DNA of 64,000 nt from Verrucomicrobiota bacterium (lineage in GTDB: Bacteria > Verrucomicrobiota > Kiritimatiellia > CAIQIC01 > JAGNIJ01), in assembly GCA_022710725.1 (NCBI GenBank), contig JAKLGK010000007.1, positions 186,001 to 250,000 of the forward strand, in the 5' to 3' direction. Under the pieces are notes generated by a model. The model was not told the DNA's origin and made no database searches. It saw only the letters and a program-made list of their open reading frames with translations. The position numbers were made by a program, and so were the translations under genes. Positions 40,428 to 48,620 of this stretch are shown here, piece after piece. How positions within the stretch are numbered: the stretch's first letter is position 1; each line of letters begins with the position of its first letter.

Positions 40428-43400
40428 CTAGAAACTCACGCCGCAGCTGGGGCAGCTGGAAGGGCGTTGCCCGGCCGGCACGGCCCAGGAATGCCCGCAC
40501 GCCGTGCAGGTGACCTTGTCGCTGTCCGGCCCGCAGCCGCACCTCGGGCAGGCCCGGGGCGGAGTCGTGCCCTTTGGAAATTGGTGCACGTACCCGCACT
40601 CATTGCAGGTGATGCTGTCCATTTCCGCCGGGGGCGGCTCGGGCGGCGGGGTAGGCGCCGACGCGCCCGGGCAGTTGTGGCCATAGGCGGGGTTGTACAT
40701 CTGGCCGCAGACCGGGCAAAGGGCATCGGCCATGATGACCGGTTGCGACCCGCTCGTTTCGGTTCCCGTCGTCCCGTCGGGGGGGTATCCATATCCCGCC
40801 GCCTCGCAGTCGTGGCACAGCCAGCCGACGCCCGGGAACTCCATGTAGCCGGGAGCCCCGCACTTCACGCATACCGGCCCGCCGCCTGGGGCCGTCTGCC
40901 CGCCGGATGTCGTCCCTCCGCTGGTTCCGCCGTAACTCTCGCCGTCCGGGCCGCCGCCGGACGTGCCGCCCGAGACGCGGGGGCCCGACGTGCCGCCGGA
41001 GGAGCCCGGCGTGGACCCGCTGGTGCCGCCCGTGCTGGCGGTCTCGGTCTTCTTCCCGGAGTCGAATATCTTGTCGCCGATGCCCTTGCCGAGCCCGGTG
41101 CCCAGATGCCCGGCCGCCGTCTTGGTCCCATTGCCGATCCCGTTCAGTACGCCGTTCAGGATGGGGTTCTTGTTCTTGTCCTGCTCGATCCTGATCTTCT
41201 GCTGGTTGTCGGAGGCGATCTTTTGGGCGTCCTGTCCGCCGGCATCCCGGGTATATTTCGCGTCCCGGATCATATCGTGCCCGGCGTTCGACGCGTTCTT
41301 CACGTCGGTGTGGGCGCCCATGATGGCCACGCCGTTTTCGCTCTTCTCCTCCATCTGCGTGTTCCGCTCCTGGATCACCGTCTCCAGAGGGAGGTCCCTG
41401 TCGAAGCTCGTTTCCACGGATTCTTGCGGGAGAGCGGCGGCCTCCGATGTGCGCAAATCTCTCCCCGTCATTCGATCAATGGCTGGTTGCAAATTGTCGT
41501 CAATGGCCGGACTGCCCGTCACGTTTGAGACAGTCGTGCCGGCCGTCAGGAAGGGCTCTTTCTTCACGCGGCCGTCGGCGATGGCCTTGGCGCAGTCCCA
41601 TCGCCCCGAGCCAAAGGCGGACTTGTCGCCGTAGGAGACATTCGGATCGTTGAGGAGCGCGTCGCGCTGCTTTCCGAGCTCCTCCAGCCGCTTCCTGTAA
41701 GGCTCCCAGGCGGCCTCCTCGGCCTTGTCCACCACGTGAAAGCCCGGCGCGGAATTCTTGGGGCAGATGATCTTCTCCAGTTCCATGATCCGTTCGGTTT
41801 CCCAGCCGAGTTCATAGAGTTTGTTGTAGGCCTCGCTGTGATTGGCGGCGTCCGGCGGCTTGCCGAGCCCGCCTCCACCGAGCGTGATGTCGCCGCCGGA
41901 TGGCGGGGGCGGCTGGTCCGTTGTGCCTTCGGCGGGCGGGGTCGCGGTATCCTGTCCGCCCGTAGTTGCCCCCGGGGGCTCCGTCACCCCGGTCGAGTCA
42001 GGTCCGTTGACGGGTGGCTGCCCGCCGGGCGTCGTGACGCCTTGGCCCGTGCCCCCCGGGTAGTCCGTCGTCTTGATCACTTTCCCGTCCGGGCCGTACT
42101 CGGTGTGCGTGACCTTGATGACCTTGCCGTTGGCGTCCTTCGTCTCCGTCACCTTGATGACCCCGTTGCCGTCCTTGACCCATCCCTTATCGACGACCTG
42201 AATCCCCGGCGGTTGCGTGACTTCCGGCGGCGGAAGGGGCGGTTGGGGTTTGACGACGGGAGGTGGCTTCGGGGGTTCGGGCTTCTTGACGGGCTCCTTC
42301 TTGGGCGGCGGCGGAGGGGTTGTTCTGACGGGCGGCTTGGTAGTCGTCGGCGTCTTTCCACCCTTGCCCCCGCCCGAAGGAGGCGGCGTGCCGAAATCGA
42401 TGTCATCTATATCCTGGCCGGGGACGGAGATGTCGATTCCGCCGGACGACGTCGTGGGCGGTTTGTACGTGCTGCCGCTTCCGCTGGGGACCGGCGTGAG
42501 CGTGCTGCCGCCGGACGAACTGACATGGACAGATGGAGGAGTGAATCCCGACGTGGTCGGGCCGGAAGGCCCCTTGTCCTTGTTGGCGCCTCCCGTCACT
42601 CTCTCGATCCGATCGAAGTCGCCGGGTTTGCCGGAGGTGTCCCATCCGCCCGGGGTCGTTCCGCCCTTGCCTCCGCCCGTGCCGCCGGTGTCGGTGCCGT
42701 AGTACTTGTCCATGATCTTTTCGCCGCCGTCGCGGACGGTGTCGATCACGGCGGGGCCGACCGTTTCGCCGGTTTTTTCGCCGGCCCACGCGCCCAGGAT
42801 GCCGCCGCCGATAGCCCCGATCAGGCCGCCGACCACCGCCCCGGGTCCGTCGCCCAGAGCCGTGCCAATGCCCGCGCCTGCCTTGGCGCCGCCGATGCTA
42901 CCGAGCCAGCCGCCGCCGAGCCGGCCGATGCCTTTCGAGCCCTCGACGTTAGCGGTCTTCAGATCGCCCTTGGCCGCGGCCTCGTTGACCTTGTTGATGG
43001 TTTGAATGCCGTCCTTGGCGACCATGACGGTTCCGACGACATTTAAGGTCCCCTGGGCTCCCTTGCTCTCCAGCACCTTCGCGGTCCCATCGATAATTTT
43101 ACTGCCGGATGTGCCAACGGGAAGGCTCTTGCCAGTGAGCGGATTCTGCCATGTCTCGCCCGGCGGTGTTGGTCCCGTGCCTGTGGATGGCGCGCCCGGG
43201 GCTTTCACACCTTCCGGGGTCGTGGCCGGCGGCTTTGCCGGTTCGGGCGTCGAAGGGGCTTTAACTGGTTCCGTGGTTGTCGGTTCGGCTGGGGTGCCGG
43301 GGCCTTTAACGGGTTCGGTGGTCGCCGGGGGCGTCGGCGGTTCTGCCGTGGTTCCGGGACCCTTTACGGGCTCTGGAGTTGTCGCGGGCGGCTTGATCGG

Positions 43401-44993
43401 CTCCGGCGTTGTGGAAGGAGGTTTCACAGGTTCGGTTGTGGCCGGCGGAGTTTCCGGGGCTGATGTCGGAGGTTTCACGGGCTCCGTGGACGGGGGCTTG
43501 ACCGGTTCTGGAGTCGTGGGTGGCTTCACGGGTTCCGGTGGTGTGGAAGGCGGCTTTACCGACTCCGTGGTGCCGGGCGGCTTGACCGGCTCCGGAGGTG
43601 TCGAGGGCGGTTTGACGGGTTCCGTAGTGGTTGGCGGCTTCACGGGCTCCGGCGTCGATGGGGGTTTGACGGGTTCCGTGGTCGCGGGCGGTTTGACCGG
43701 TTCGGGAGCTGTGGTCGGCGGCTTTACGGTTTCCGGCGGTGCGGTTCCCGTCTTGCCGGGTTCCGGTGTGGAAGAAGGAGGCTTCGCGGGTTCGTGCGTC
43801 GTCGCGGGCGGCTTGTCGCCGCCGGTTCCCGCGCCCGCTCCCTTCCCGGGTTCGGGGGGGGGCGAGGGCGGCTTGGCGGGCTCCGTGGATGAGCCACCTG
43901 TTTTCGCCGGCTCGGTCTTCGGCGGTTCGGATTTGGGCGTCGTGTTCTCGATCTTCTTGTTGGCGTCCGTGTATTCCTTCGCGGACTTCTTGTTGCCCAG
44001 CTCGGTCTCCTTCTTGGCCAGGTCGTCCCTCATCCGCTTGTTCGACTCCGACTGGGCCTTCGCCGTGTCCCGCGCGTTCTTGACCGTCTCGTCCAACTGC
44101 TTGATGCGGTTCTGGGCCTTGGCGTTCTTGACCTCTTCCGACTCGCCGAAATTCTGCTCGCCCGACTCGTAGGGATCGGCGTCCACCTTCATCTTTCCCG
44201 ACACGGGATCCACCGGCTTGCCCGTGGCCTCCTGCATCTTGGCCGCGATCTTGTTCATCGTCCGGACATCGCCCTTGGCCTTGGCCGCCTCGTACTTCCG
44301 GTTCAGGTCCTCGACGTAGCCCTCCGGATCGTACTGCGCGTTGGGCGACTTGATCCCCTCGTGCTCGAGGGCGCCGGACCGCGTGTAGCCCTCGGGGTTC
44401 TTCGCGCGCCCCGCCGCAGACTTCGGCGTCTCGGGCTCCCAGATTTTCGTGTCGGCGGTATGGTCCTGGTACATCCCCGTCTCGGGATCGTACGTGACCT
44501 TGTGCCCCTGTCCCTTGAGGTGGTCGGCGGCGGCCTTGGCGGCTTCGGGGGTATCCGCCGTGATGTCCATGTCCGAATGCGGGCTCGACGGGTTGCTGCC
44601 GCTGCTCTTCAGCTTGCCGCCTTCGGGCGTGTTCTGGAGCGACTCCCAGGCCTTCGCGGCGGGATGCTTGGCATTGTACTCGTTGCGCAGCGCGGTTTTC
44701 TGGTTGACGTAGTCCTGCTGGAGCTTCTTGTAGCCCGGGTTCTCGGTGTCCACCGTGCCGTCCGACTTCTGGTATTTCTTGGCCGCCGCGTCCGTCGCGT
44801 CCTGCAGGTTCTTGACCTTGGCGTCGTACTCGTTGCGCAAGCCGTCGATATCCGTGGGGGGCGGGGGAGGCGGTTGGGGCAGGAGGGTCCAATTACTATG
44901 GTTATCCTTGTCCTTCGCGTCCTGCGCGCCGGGGGCCGCCCACGACGCCAGGAGCATCAGGGCCATCAGCAGGATCGGTTTTCGCATGTTCAT
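40428..44993 (-). CDS. Protein B: 1,521-residue secreted mosaic protein with Zn-ribbons
   Basis: The ATG at 44993 has a GGGAGGGTGA ribosome site. Order: signal peptide (1-23); helical region; N-terminal domain shared with A ('SGSNPSSPHSDMDITADTP'); coiled coils to about 360; a Pro-rich region with about 17 'E-P-V-K-P-P'-like units (about 370-600); a Gly-zipper segment ('GGAKAGAGIGTALGDGPGAVVGGLIGAIGG' region); a second Pro/Lys spacer; the 'GWVKDGNG...KVTETKD' unit; an acidic helical part; the 110-residue module (1206-1315); a Gly/Ser linker; and a tail with seven CxxC pairs. No enzyme motif is recognised. It probably sits at the cell surface; the cysteines imply metal binding. Confidence 0.85.
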   Translation of the reverse strand: MNMRKPILLMALMLLASWAAPGAQDAKDKDNHSNWTLLPQPPPPPPTDIDGLRNEYDAKVKNLQDATDAAAKKYQKSDGTVDTENPGYKKLQQDYVNQKTALRNEYNAKHPAAKAWESLQNTPEGGKLKSSGSNPSSPHSDMDITADTPEAAKAAADHLKGQGHKVTYDPETGMYQDHTADTKIWEPETPKSAAGRAKNPEGYTRSGALEHEGIKSPNAQYDPEGYVEDLNRKYEAAKAKGDVRTMNKIAAKMQEATGKPVDPVSGKMKVDADPYESGEQNFGESEEVKNAKAQNRIKQLDETVKNARDTAKAQSESNKRMRDDLAKKETELGNKKSAKEYTDANKKIENTTPKSEPPKTEPAKTGGSSTEPAKPPSPPPEPGKGAGAGTGGDKPPATTHEPAKPPSSTPEPGKTGTAPPETVKPPTTAPEPVKPPATTEPVKPPSTPEPVKPPTTTEPVKPPSTPPEPVKPPGTTESVKPPSTPPEPVKPPTTPEPVKPPSTEPVKPPTSAPETPPATTEPVKPPSTTPEPIKPPATTPEPVKGPGTTAEPPTPPATTEPVKGPGTPAEPTTTEPVKAPSTPEPAKPPATTPEGVKAPGAPSTGTGPTPPGETWQNPLTGKSLPVGTSGSKIIDGTAKVLESKGAQGTLNVVGTVMVAKDGIQTINKVNEAAAKGDLKTANVEGSKGIGRLGGGWLGSIGGAKAGAGIGTALGDGPGAVVGGLIGAIGGGILGAWAGEKTGETVGPAVIDTVRDGGEKIMDKYYGTDTGGTGGGKGGTTPGGWDTSGKPGDFDRIERVTGGANKDKGPSGPTTSGFTPPSVHVSSSGGSTLTPVPSGSGSTYKPPTTSSGGIDISVPGQDIDDIDFGTPPPSGGGKGGKTPTTTKPPVRTTPPPPPKKEPVKKPEPPKPPPVVKPQPPLPPPEVTQPPGIQVVDKGWVKDGNGVIKVTETKDANGKVIKVTHTEYGPDGKVIKTTDYPGGTGQGVTTPGGQPPVNGPDSTGVTEPPGATTGGQDTATPPAEGTTDQPPPPSGGDITLGGGGLGKPPDAANHSEAYNKLYELGWETERIMELEKIICPKNSAPGFHVVDKAEEAAWEPYRKRLEELGKQRDALLNDPNVSYGDKSAFGSGRWDCAKAIADGRVKKEPFLTAGTTVSNVTGSPAIDDNLQPAIDRMTGRDLRTSEAAALPQESVETSFDRDLPLETVIQERNTQMEEKSENGVAIMGAHTDVKNASNAGHDMIRDAKYTRDAGGQDAQKIASDNQQKIRIEQDKNKNPILNGVLNGIGNGTKTAAGHLGTGLGKGIGDKIFDSGKKTETASTGGTSGSTPGSSGGTSGPRVSGGTSGGGPDGESYGGTSGGTTSGGQTAPGGGPVCVKCGAPGYMEFPGVGWLCHDCEAAGYGYPPDGTTGTETSGSQPVIMADALCPVCGQMYNPAYGHNCPGASAPTPPPEPPPAEMDSITCNECGYVHQFPKGTTPPRACPRCGCGPDSDKVTCTACGHSWAVPAGQRPSSCPSCGVSF
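41049..41378 (-). other. 110-residue module of protein B
   Basis: Residues 1206-1315, from VIQERNT to IFDSGKK, ungapped against A and C. The segment 'RIEQDKNKN' is identical with A, and 'KTAAGHLG' with C. Confidence 0.85.
43200..43920 (-). repeat. Pro-rich VKPP repeat region of protein B
   Basis: About 17 degenerate units of the form E-P-V-K-P-P followed by 3-6 Thr/Pro/Ser/Ala residues; eleven keep the exact VKPP core. The DNA units vary, so it is an old expansion. It is expected to be extended and surface exposed. Confidence 0.85.
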
Positions 44994-45012
44994 GCTTCAC
45001 CCTCCCGCGGCT

Positions 45013-45474
45013 TTACTGCGGCGCCCCCTGCAACAGCGAACCGACCAGCGTCTCCCACTCGGGTTCGGCCTGCTTCATCCGCTCCTGCACCATTTCCATC
45101 ACGCGCGCCGAGATCGCCGGGGAGAGCGCCGCGAACTTCCGGCCCGTCCGGCTCTCGTAAAACCGGACGATCTCCGCCAGCTCTTTCTCCGTGAGCTCAC
45201 CCATGTACAACTCGATCACGGCCGGCTTCAGCACCTCCCAGCCGATTTGCTTGGACAGGAAGGAGCGAATGGCTGTTTCCGAGCCCGCGAGGCCGGGCTC
45301 CGTGGCGACCGCCTGCTTGACCAGGGCATCTATCGCCGACTGGCACATGGTCTCCACGCTGAAGAGGTCCATGAGCTTCTCGACCAGCTGACGGTGCGCG
45401 ATCGGCCCCGCCGGCGCGGCGTTCGAAGCAAGGACAAGGATCAGGGCCAAGGCGGACAGTTTCCACGTCTTCAT
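45013..45474 (-). CDS. Secreted DUF2059-like protein
   Basis: The protein has 153 aa from the ATG at 45474 with a TGGAGGTTG ribosome site. Signal peptide 1-21 (LSALALILVLASNAAPA). 'MGELTEKELAEIVRFYESRTGRKFAALSPAISARVMEMVQERM' (in pieces) matches the DUF2059 pattern, in which 'FY.S..G.K' is the hallmark. The family is periplasmic and of unknown role. It lies 19 bp upstream of protein B and has its own promoter, so it is B's operon partner. Confidence 0.85.
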   Translation of the reverse strand: MKTWKLSALALILVLASNAAPAGPIAHRQLVEKLMDLFSVETMCQSAIDALVKQAVATEPGLAGSETAIRSFLSKQIGWEVLKPAVIELYMGELTEKELAEIVRFYESRTGRKFAALSPAISARVMEMVQERMKQAEPEWETLVGSLLQGAPQ

Positions 45475-45519
45475 GGCAACCTCCATTGAACACGCCACAC
45501 GGCGGCCTCTCTGGTACGA

Positions 45520-45548
45520 ATTATAATGAACCGATCGGCCGCCGAAAA
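45520..45548 (-). promoter_or_regulatory. Promoter of the DUF2059-protein B operon
   Basis: A perfect TATAAT (45525-45520), 17-nt spacer, weak TTTTCG -35 (45548-45543) on the minus strand. The leader is about 39 nt with a GGAGG ribosome site. Confidence 0.55.
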
Positions 45549-45632
45549 CAAGTATTTTCAGCCTCTTTTGGCGTGCGACAGGACCCACGACGACGCGACG
45601 GGGGCCACGCCGCTTTCGAGCGCCGTCGCGTG

Positions 45633-48620
45633 CTACGGGACGGGCGGCGGGTAGAGGTCCGGCGAGTCATCCGGAACGCTTGTGGGCGTGGTCTGCGAAT
45701 CGATGCCCCCGGGATTGTCTCCTCCTTCGACCGTGGTGTCCGTCTCCGAGCCGTCGGTGGTATCCGTGGTGTCGGATGATGTGCCGTCGGAAGTCCCGGT
45801 GTTGCCGGATGGGCCGCCGGGATAATCGTATCCTTTCTTCTCGCAGTCGTGGCACAGCCAGCCGACGCCATCGAACTCCATGTACGCCGGCCCGCCGCAG
45901 ATCACGCAGACGGGGCCGCTGTCGACGGTACTGGACGACGTCGTGGTCTCGGTATTTGTCTCGCCGCCCACATCCGGCTCGTAGTTGTGGCCGTTGTAAC
46001 TTGTGATATTCGTATTGCTGCTTGAATTGACCGTTTGCGGTCCGACGGGCGGGTGGTCCGTCCCGGTATTGGTGCGCCCCGTGTTGCCGGTGTTGGTGCC
46101 CTTATTGTTGCCGCCGAAGATCGAGTCCCCGGCCTTGCCGCCGAGGTTCTCGCCCAGGTGACCCGCCGCGGTCTTGACTCCGGTGTTCACCCCATTGACG
46201 ACGCCGTTCAGGAGTATGTTCTTGGTGTTGTTCTGTGCGATTCGGAGGTTGTGCTGATTTTCGGTCCCGATCTTCACGGCCTCCTCGCCGCCCGCGTTCA
46301 GCGTTATCTTCGCGTTCTTGAGCGTCTCGTTGCCGCTGTTCGAGGCCTTGTCGATCGCCGTGTTGTTGCCCATCACCTCCAGGCCCGTGTCGTATTTCTT
46401 CGCCATCCTCTCGTTCTGCTGCCCGATCATGCCGGACAACACCTCGGGCCTGCTGATACTGATCGCCTCGGTATCCTTCAAGGACTCGGCTTCGGATTTA
46501 CGCATATCCGCAACCGAGAGGGACTGATCGGTTTCGTCTTCAGCCAATGTTTCCGCCTTTATCTTGCCGTTGCCGAGATCCCGAATTTCGGCTTCTGACA
46601 GGATCATGGTTCGGAATCCGCAGTTCGGGCAAACATCCCGCCATTGATTGACCTTCGACGGCTCTGGGGGGGAACAAGACAAATATTCCGGATGCTCTTC
46701 GAGGACCGACGTCATTGCTTGGCCGCATTTTGGACAGGCATGGCTGGCGCTGGCCATGGAGGTTTCCAGATTGCTCCATTTATCCGGTGTGTTGATGGCG
46801 TTAACAGTCGTCTGGTGTTGAATGTCCAGGACGGTGCCACAGTTGGGGCAGACGATTTCAGTGGTGTAGCCCGCGCGTGATGAGTCGTCATCCTTTACCC
46901 TCGTAACCGCCTCCTTGAATTTGCTGCCACAGTGAAGGCAAAACTTCCCCGGCTCTTTTGCGTCGCATCCCGACGGGGCGGTTAAATAGTCGGCTTTTGC
47001 GCAATTTTCACATGCCGACAATTTGGAGTTGAAGGGCAAGGGAGTCATTTTTGATGACGTGACTCCATCCGTCCCCTGTTCGAATCTTTTCCCGCAAATC
47101 GCGCAAGTCAGGAATGACGATGTGGCAATCGCCGGCATCTGGTTGCCCGTTTGATTTCCGCCAACCTGGCCGTTGTTTCCCCGATTGTTGCCGTCTTGAT
47201 TTGTATCGGTCTGGCCCTCGCCCGTGCTGGCGGGATAGGTTGTAGTACTGATGACATTTCCGTTGGAGTCGTAGTCGGTGTGGGTGACGCTGACGACGTT
47301 GCCGTTGGAATCTGTCGTCTCGGTCACCTTGGTGGTGCCTGTACTGTTTTTAGCCCAGCCCTTCACGATGGTCGTCCCCCCAACCGGGGACTGAGGCTCG
47401 TTCTGCTCGCCGGCGTGTATTCCTCCTTGGTTCCCATTATTGTCGCCGCCCTGGTTGCCGGCCCAAACATTGACGCCGCCTTCATTGTCCCCCCCGGGCG
47501 GATTCCCTTGGTTCTGGCCCGGATTGTTCCCGTCGGGTTGGTTGTTGCCCCCTTTGGTGCCGTCCTTGGTGCCGCCTCGATTATTCCCACCGGGATTATT
47601 GTCGCCCTGGTTGTTTCCCGTGCCGTTGTTGTCGCCGGGCTGGTTCTCGCCCTGGTTGTCCCCGCCGGCGTTATTCCCGCCCGTATTCCAGTTGTTGTTC
47701 CCCCCTTGGTTATTGCCCTGGTTGTTGGCGCTTCCGTTATTTCCGACCGGGACAGGCGTGCCCCCCGAGCTGTTTCCGCCGCCGTTATTACCTCCCGGAA
47801 CAGAGCCACCGCTCCTGTTGTTCCCGGTGTTGCCGCCGGGGGGAGCGGTGCCGCCTTGGCTATGGCCCTGGTTGTTTCCTGCATTGCCGCCAGGAATAGC
47901 GGTTCCGCCCGTGTTGTTGCCGGTGGCAGTCGTAGAACCGGGCCGTGTTGTGGACGTGATGGCCGGCCCCTTCGGCGTCCCCTGGTTGCTCCCCTTCTGA
48001 TTTTGGTTGGAGGATTTCGATCCTGCATGTGCCTTCTGCCATGCCACGGGATCATTGCCGGGCTTATTTACTACGTTTTTTGAGCCTGCATATCTTGTCT
48101 TTGCCTGTTGGTTGTAAAGATCGTTCTTGAGAATGGACACGATCTGGCCCCCCGTGTATTCCCAGAGTTTCTTGCCGATAAAGCCACCTGTCGTTCCGCC
48201 TGCCACGGTGCCGACCGGTCCGCCCGAAGAACCCACGGAGCCTCCCAAGACGGTGCCGGCCGCGGTGGAGAAAAACTTGCCCACTCCATCAATCGCTGTG
48301 AGACACGCTTGCCCCCATTTGCCTTCATACAATTCCCCCGCCATTGTCGAACCGCTATCGGTCAGGCTGATTATTTTGCTGCTTTTGGCAATGATCTTGC
48401 AGCCGCTGTCGCCAGGAAACTTTTTGGCCGTTTCGTTGATCAGCTTCCTGGTGGTCCAGCCTACGTTGCTTTTTAAATCCCTATTTACTGGATCCAACTT
48501 GTCCGCAATTGGATCTAAAATTGCATCCAACTTGTCCGAACTGCTGGCGAAGCTTTCGGAAAGCGGAAAAAAGAGCCCCAAGATGAGAATTGTTTTTCGA
48601 GCAGATAGGCCCGCGTTCAT
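45633..48620 (-). CDS. Protein C: 995-residue secreted Asn/Gly-rich mosaic protein
   Basis: The ATG at 48620 overlaps the upstream stop (ATGA) and has a GGAGGAGG ribosome site. Order: signal peptide (1-26, ILILGLFFPLSESFAS); helical part; Gly-zipper-like 'AAGTVLGGSVGSSGGPVGTVAGG' segment (near 125); an Asn/Gly/Gln-rich region (about 225-410); the 'GWAKNSTG...KVTETTD' unit; six CxxC pairs (about 490-680); an acidic helix; the 110-residue module (731-840); a Ser/Thr linker; and 'CVICGGPAYMEFDGVGWLCHDC', nearly the same as in B. The Asn/Gly region resembles curli-type and adhesin repeats in composition only. No catalytic motif is recognised. Confidence 0.85.
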   Translation of the reverse strand: MNAGLSARKTILILGLFFPLSESFASSSDKLDAILDPIADKLDPVNRDLKSNVGWTTRKLINETAKKFPGDSGCKIIAKSSKIISLTDSGSTMAGELYEGKWGQACLTAIDGVGKFFSTAAGTVLGGSVGSSGGPVGTVAGGTTGGFIGKKLWEYTGGQIVSILKNDLYNQQAKTRYAGSKNVVNKPGNDPVAWQKAHAGSKSSNQNQKGSNQGTPKGPAITSTTRPGSTTATGNNTGGTAIPGGNAGNNQGHSQGGTAPPGGNTGNNRSGGSVPGGNNGGGNSSGGTPVPVGNNGSANNQGNNQGGNNNWNTGGNNAGGDNQGENQPGDNNGTGNNQGDNNPGGNNRGGTKDGTKGGNNQPDGNNPGQNQGNPPGGDNEGGVNVWAGNQGGDNNGNQGGIHAGEQNEPQSPVGGTTIVKGWAKNSTGTTKVTETTDSNGNVVSVTHTDYDSNGNVISTTTYPASTGEGQTDTNQDGNNRGNNGQVGGNQTGNQMPAIATSSFLTCAICGKRFEQGTDGVTSSKMTPLPFNSKLSACENCAKADYLTAPSGCDAKEPGKFCLHCGSKFKEAVTRVKDDDSSRAGYTTEIVCPNCGTVLDIQHQTTVNAINTPDKWSNLETSMASASHACPKCGQAMTSVLEEHPEYLSCSPPEPSKVNQWRDVCPNCGFRTMILSEAEIRDLGNGKIKAETLAEDETDQSLSVADMRKSEAESLKDTEAISISRPEVLSGMIGQQNERMAKKYDTGLEVMGNNTAIDKASNSGNETLKNAKITLNAGGEEAVKIGTENQHNLRIAQNNTKNILLNGVVNGVNTGVKTAAGHLGENLGGKAGDSIFGGNNKGTNTGNTGRTNTGTDHPPVGPQTVNSSSNTNITSYNGHNYEPDVGGETNTETTTSSSTVDSGPVCVICGGPAYMEFDGVGWLCHDCEKKGYDYPGGPSGNTGTSDGTSSDTTDTTDGSETDTTVEGGDNPGGIDSQTTPTSVPDDSPDLYPPPVP
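46101..46430 (-). other. 110-residue module of protein C
   Basis: Residues 731-840, from MIGQQNE to IFGGNNK, ungapped against A and B. C is the most divergent of the three: EQDKNKN is AQNNTKN, and the SGKK end is lost. Confidence 0.85.
47410..47925 (-). repeat. Asn/Gly-rich low-complexity region of protein C
   Basis: About 170 residues mostly of G, N, Q, P and D in units such as GGNNxGxNQG. The DNA is a series of near-repeats of 'GTTGTT' and 'CCGCC' on the plus strand. It is the counterpart of the Pro-rich region in B. Confidence 0.85.

Noticed and set aside
40428-44993. Protein B as a polymorphic toxin
   Set aside because: It has no recognisable C-terminal toxin domain, no RHS core and no neighbouring immunity gene. 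The tail is Zn-ribbon-like.
45633-48620. Protein C as a curli subunit (CsgA-like)
   Set aside because: The Asn/Gly region lacks the regular S-x5-Q-x4-N spacing of curli repeats. Only composition is similar, so no CsgA call is made.
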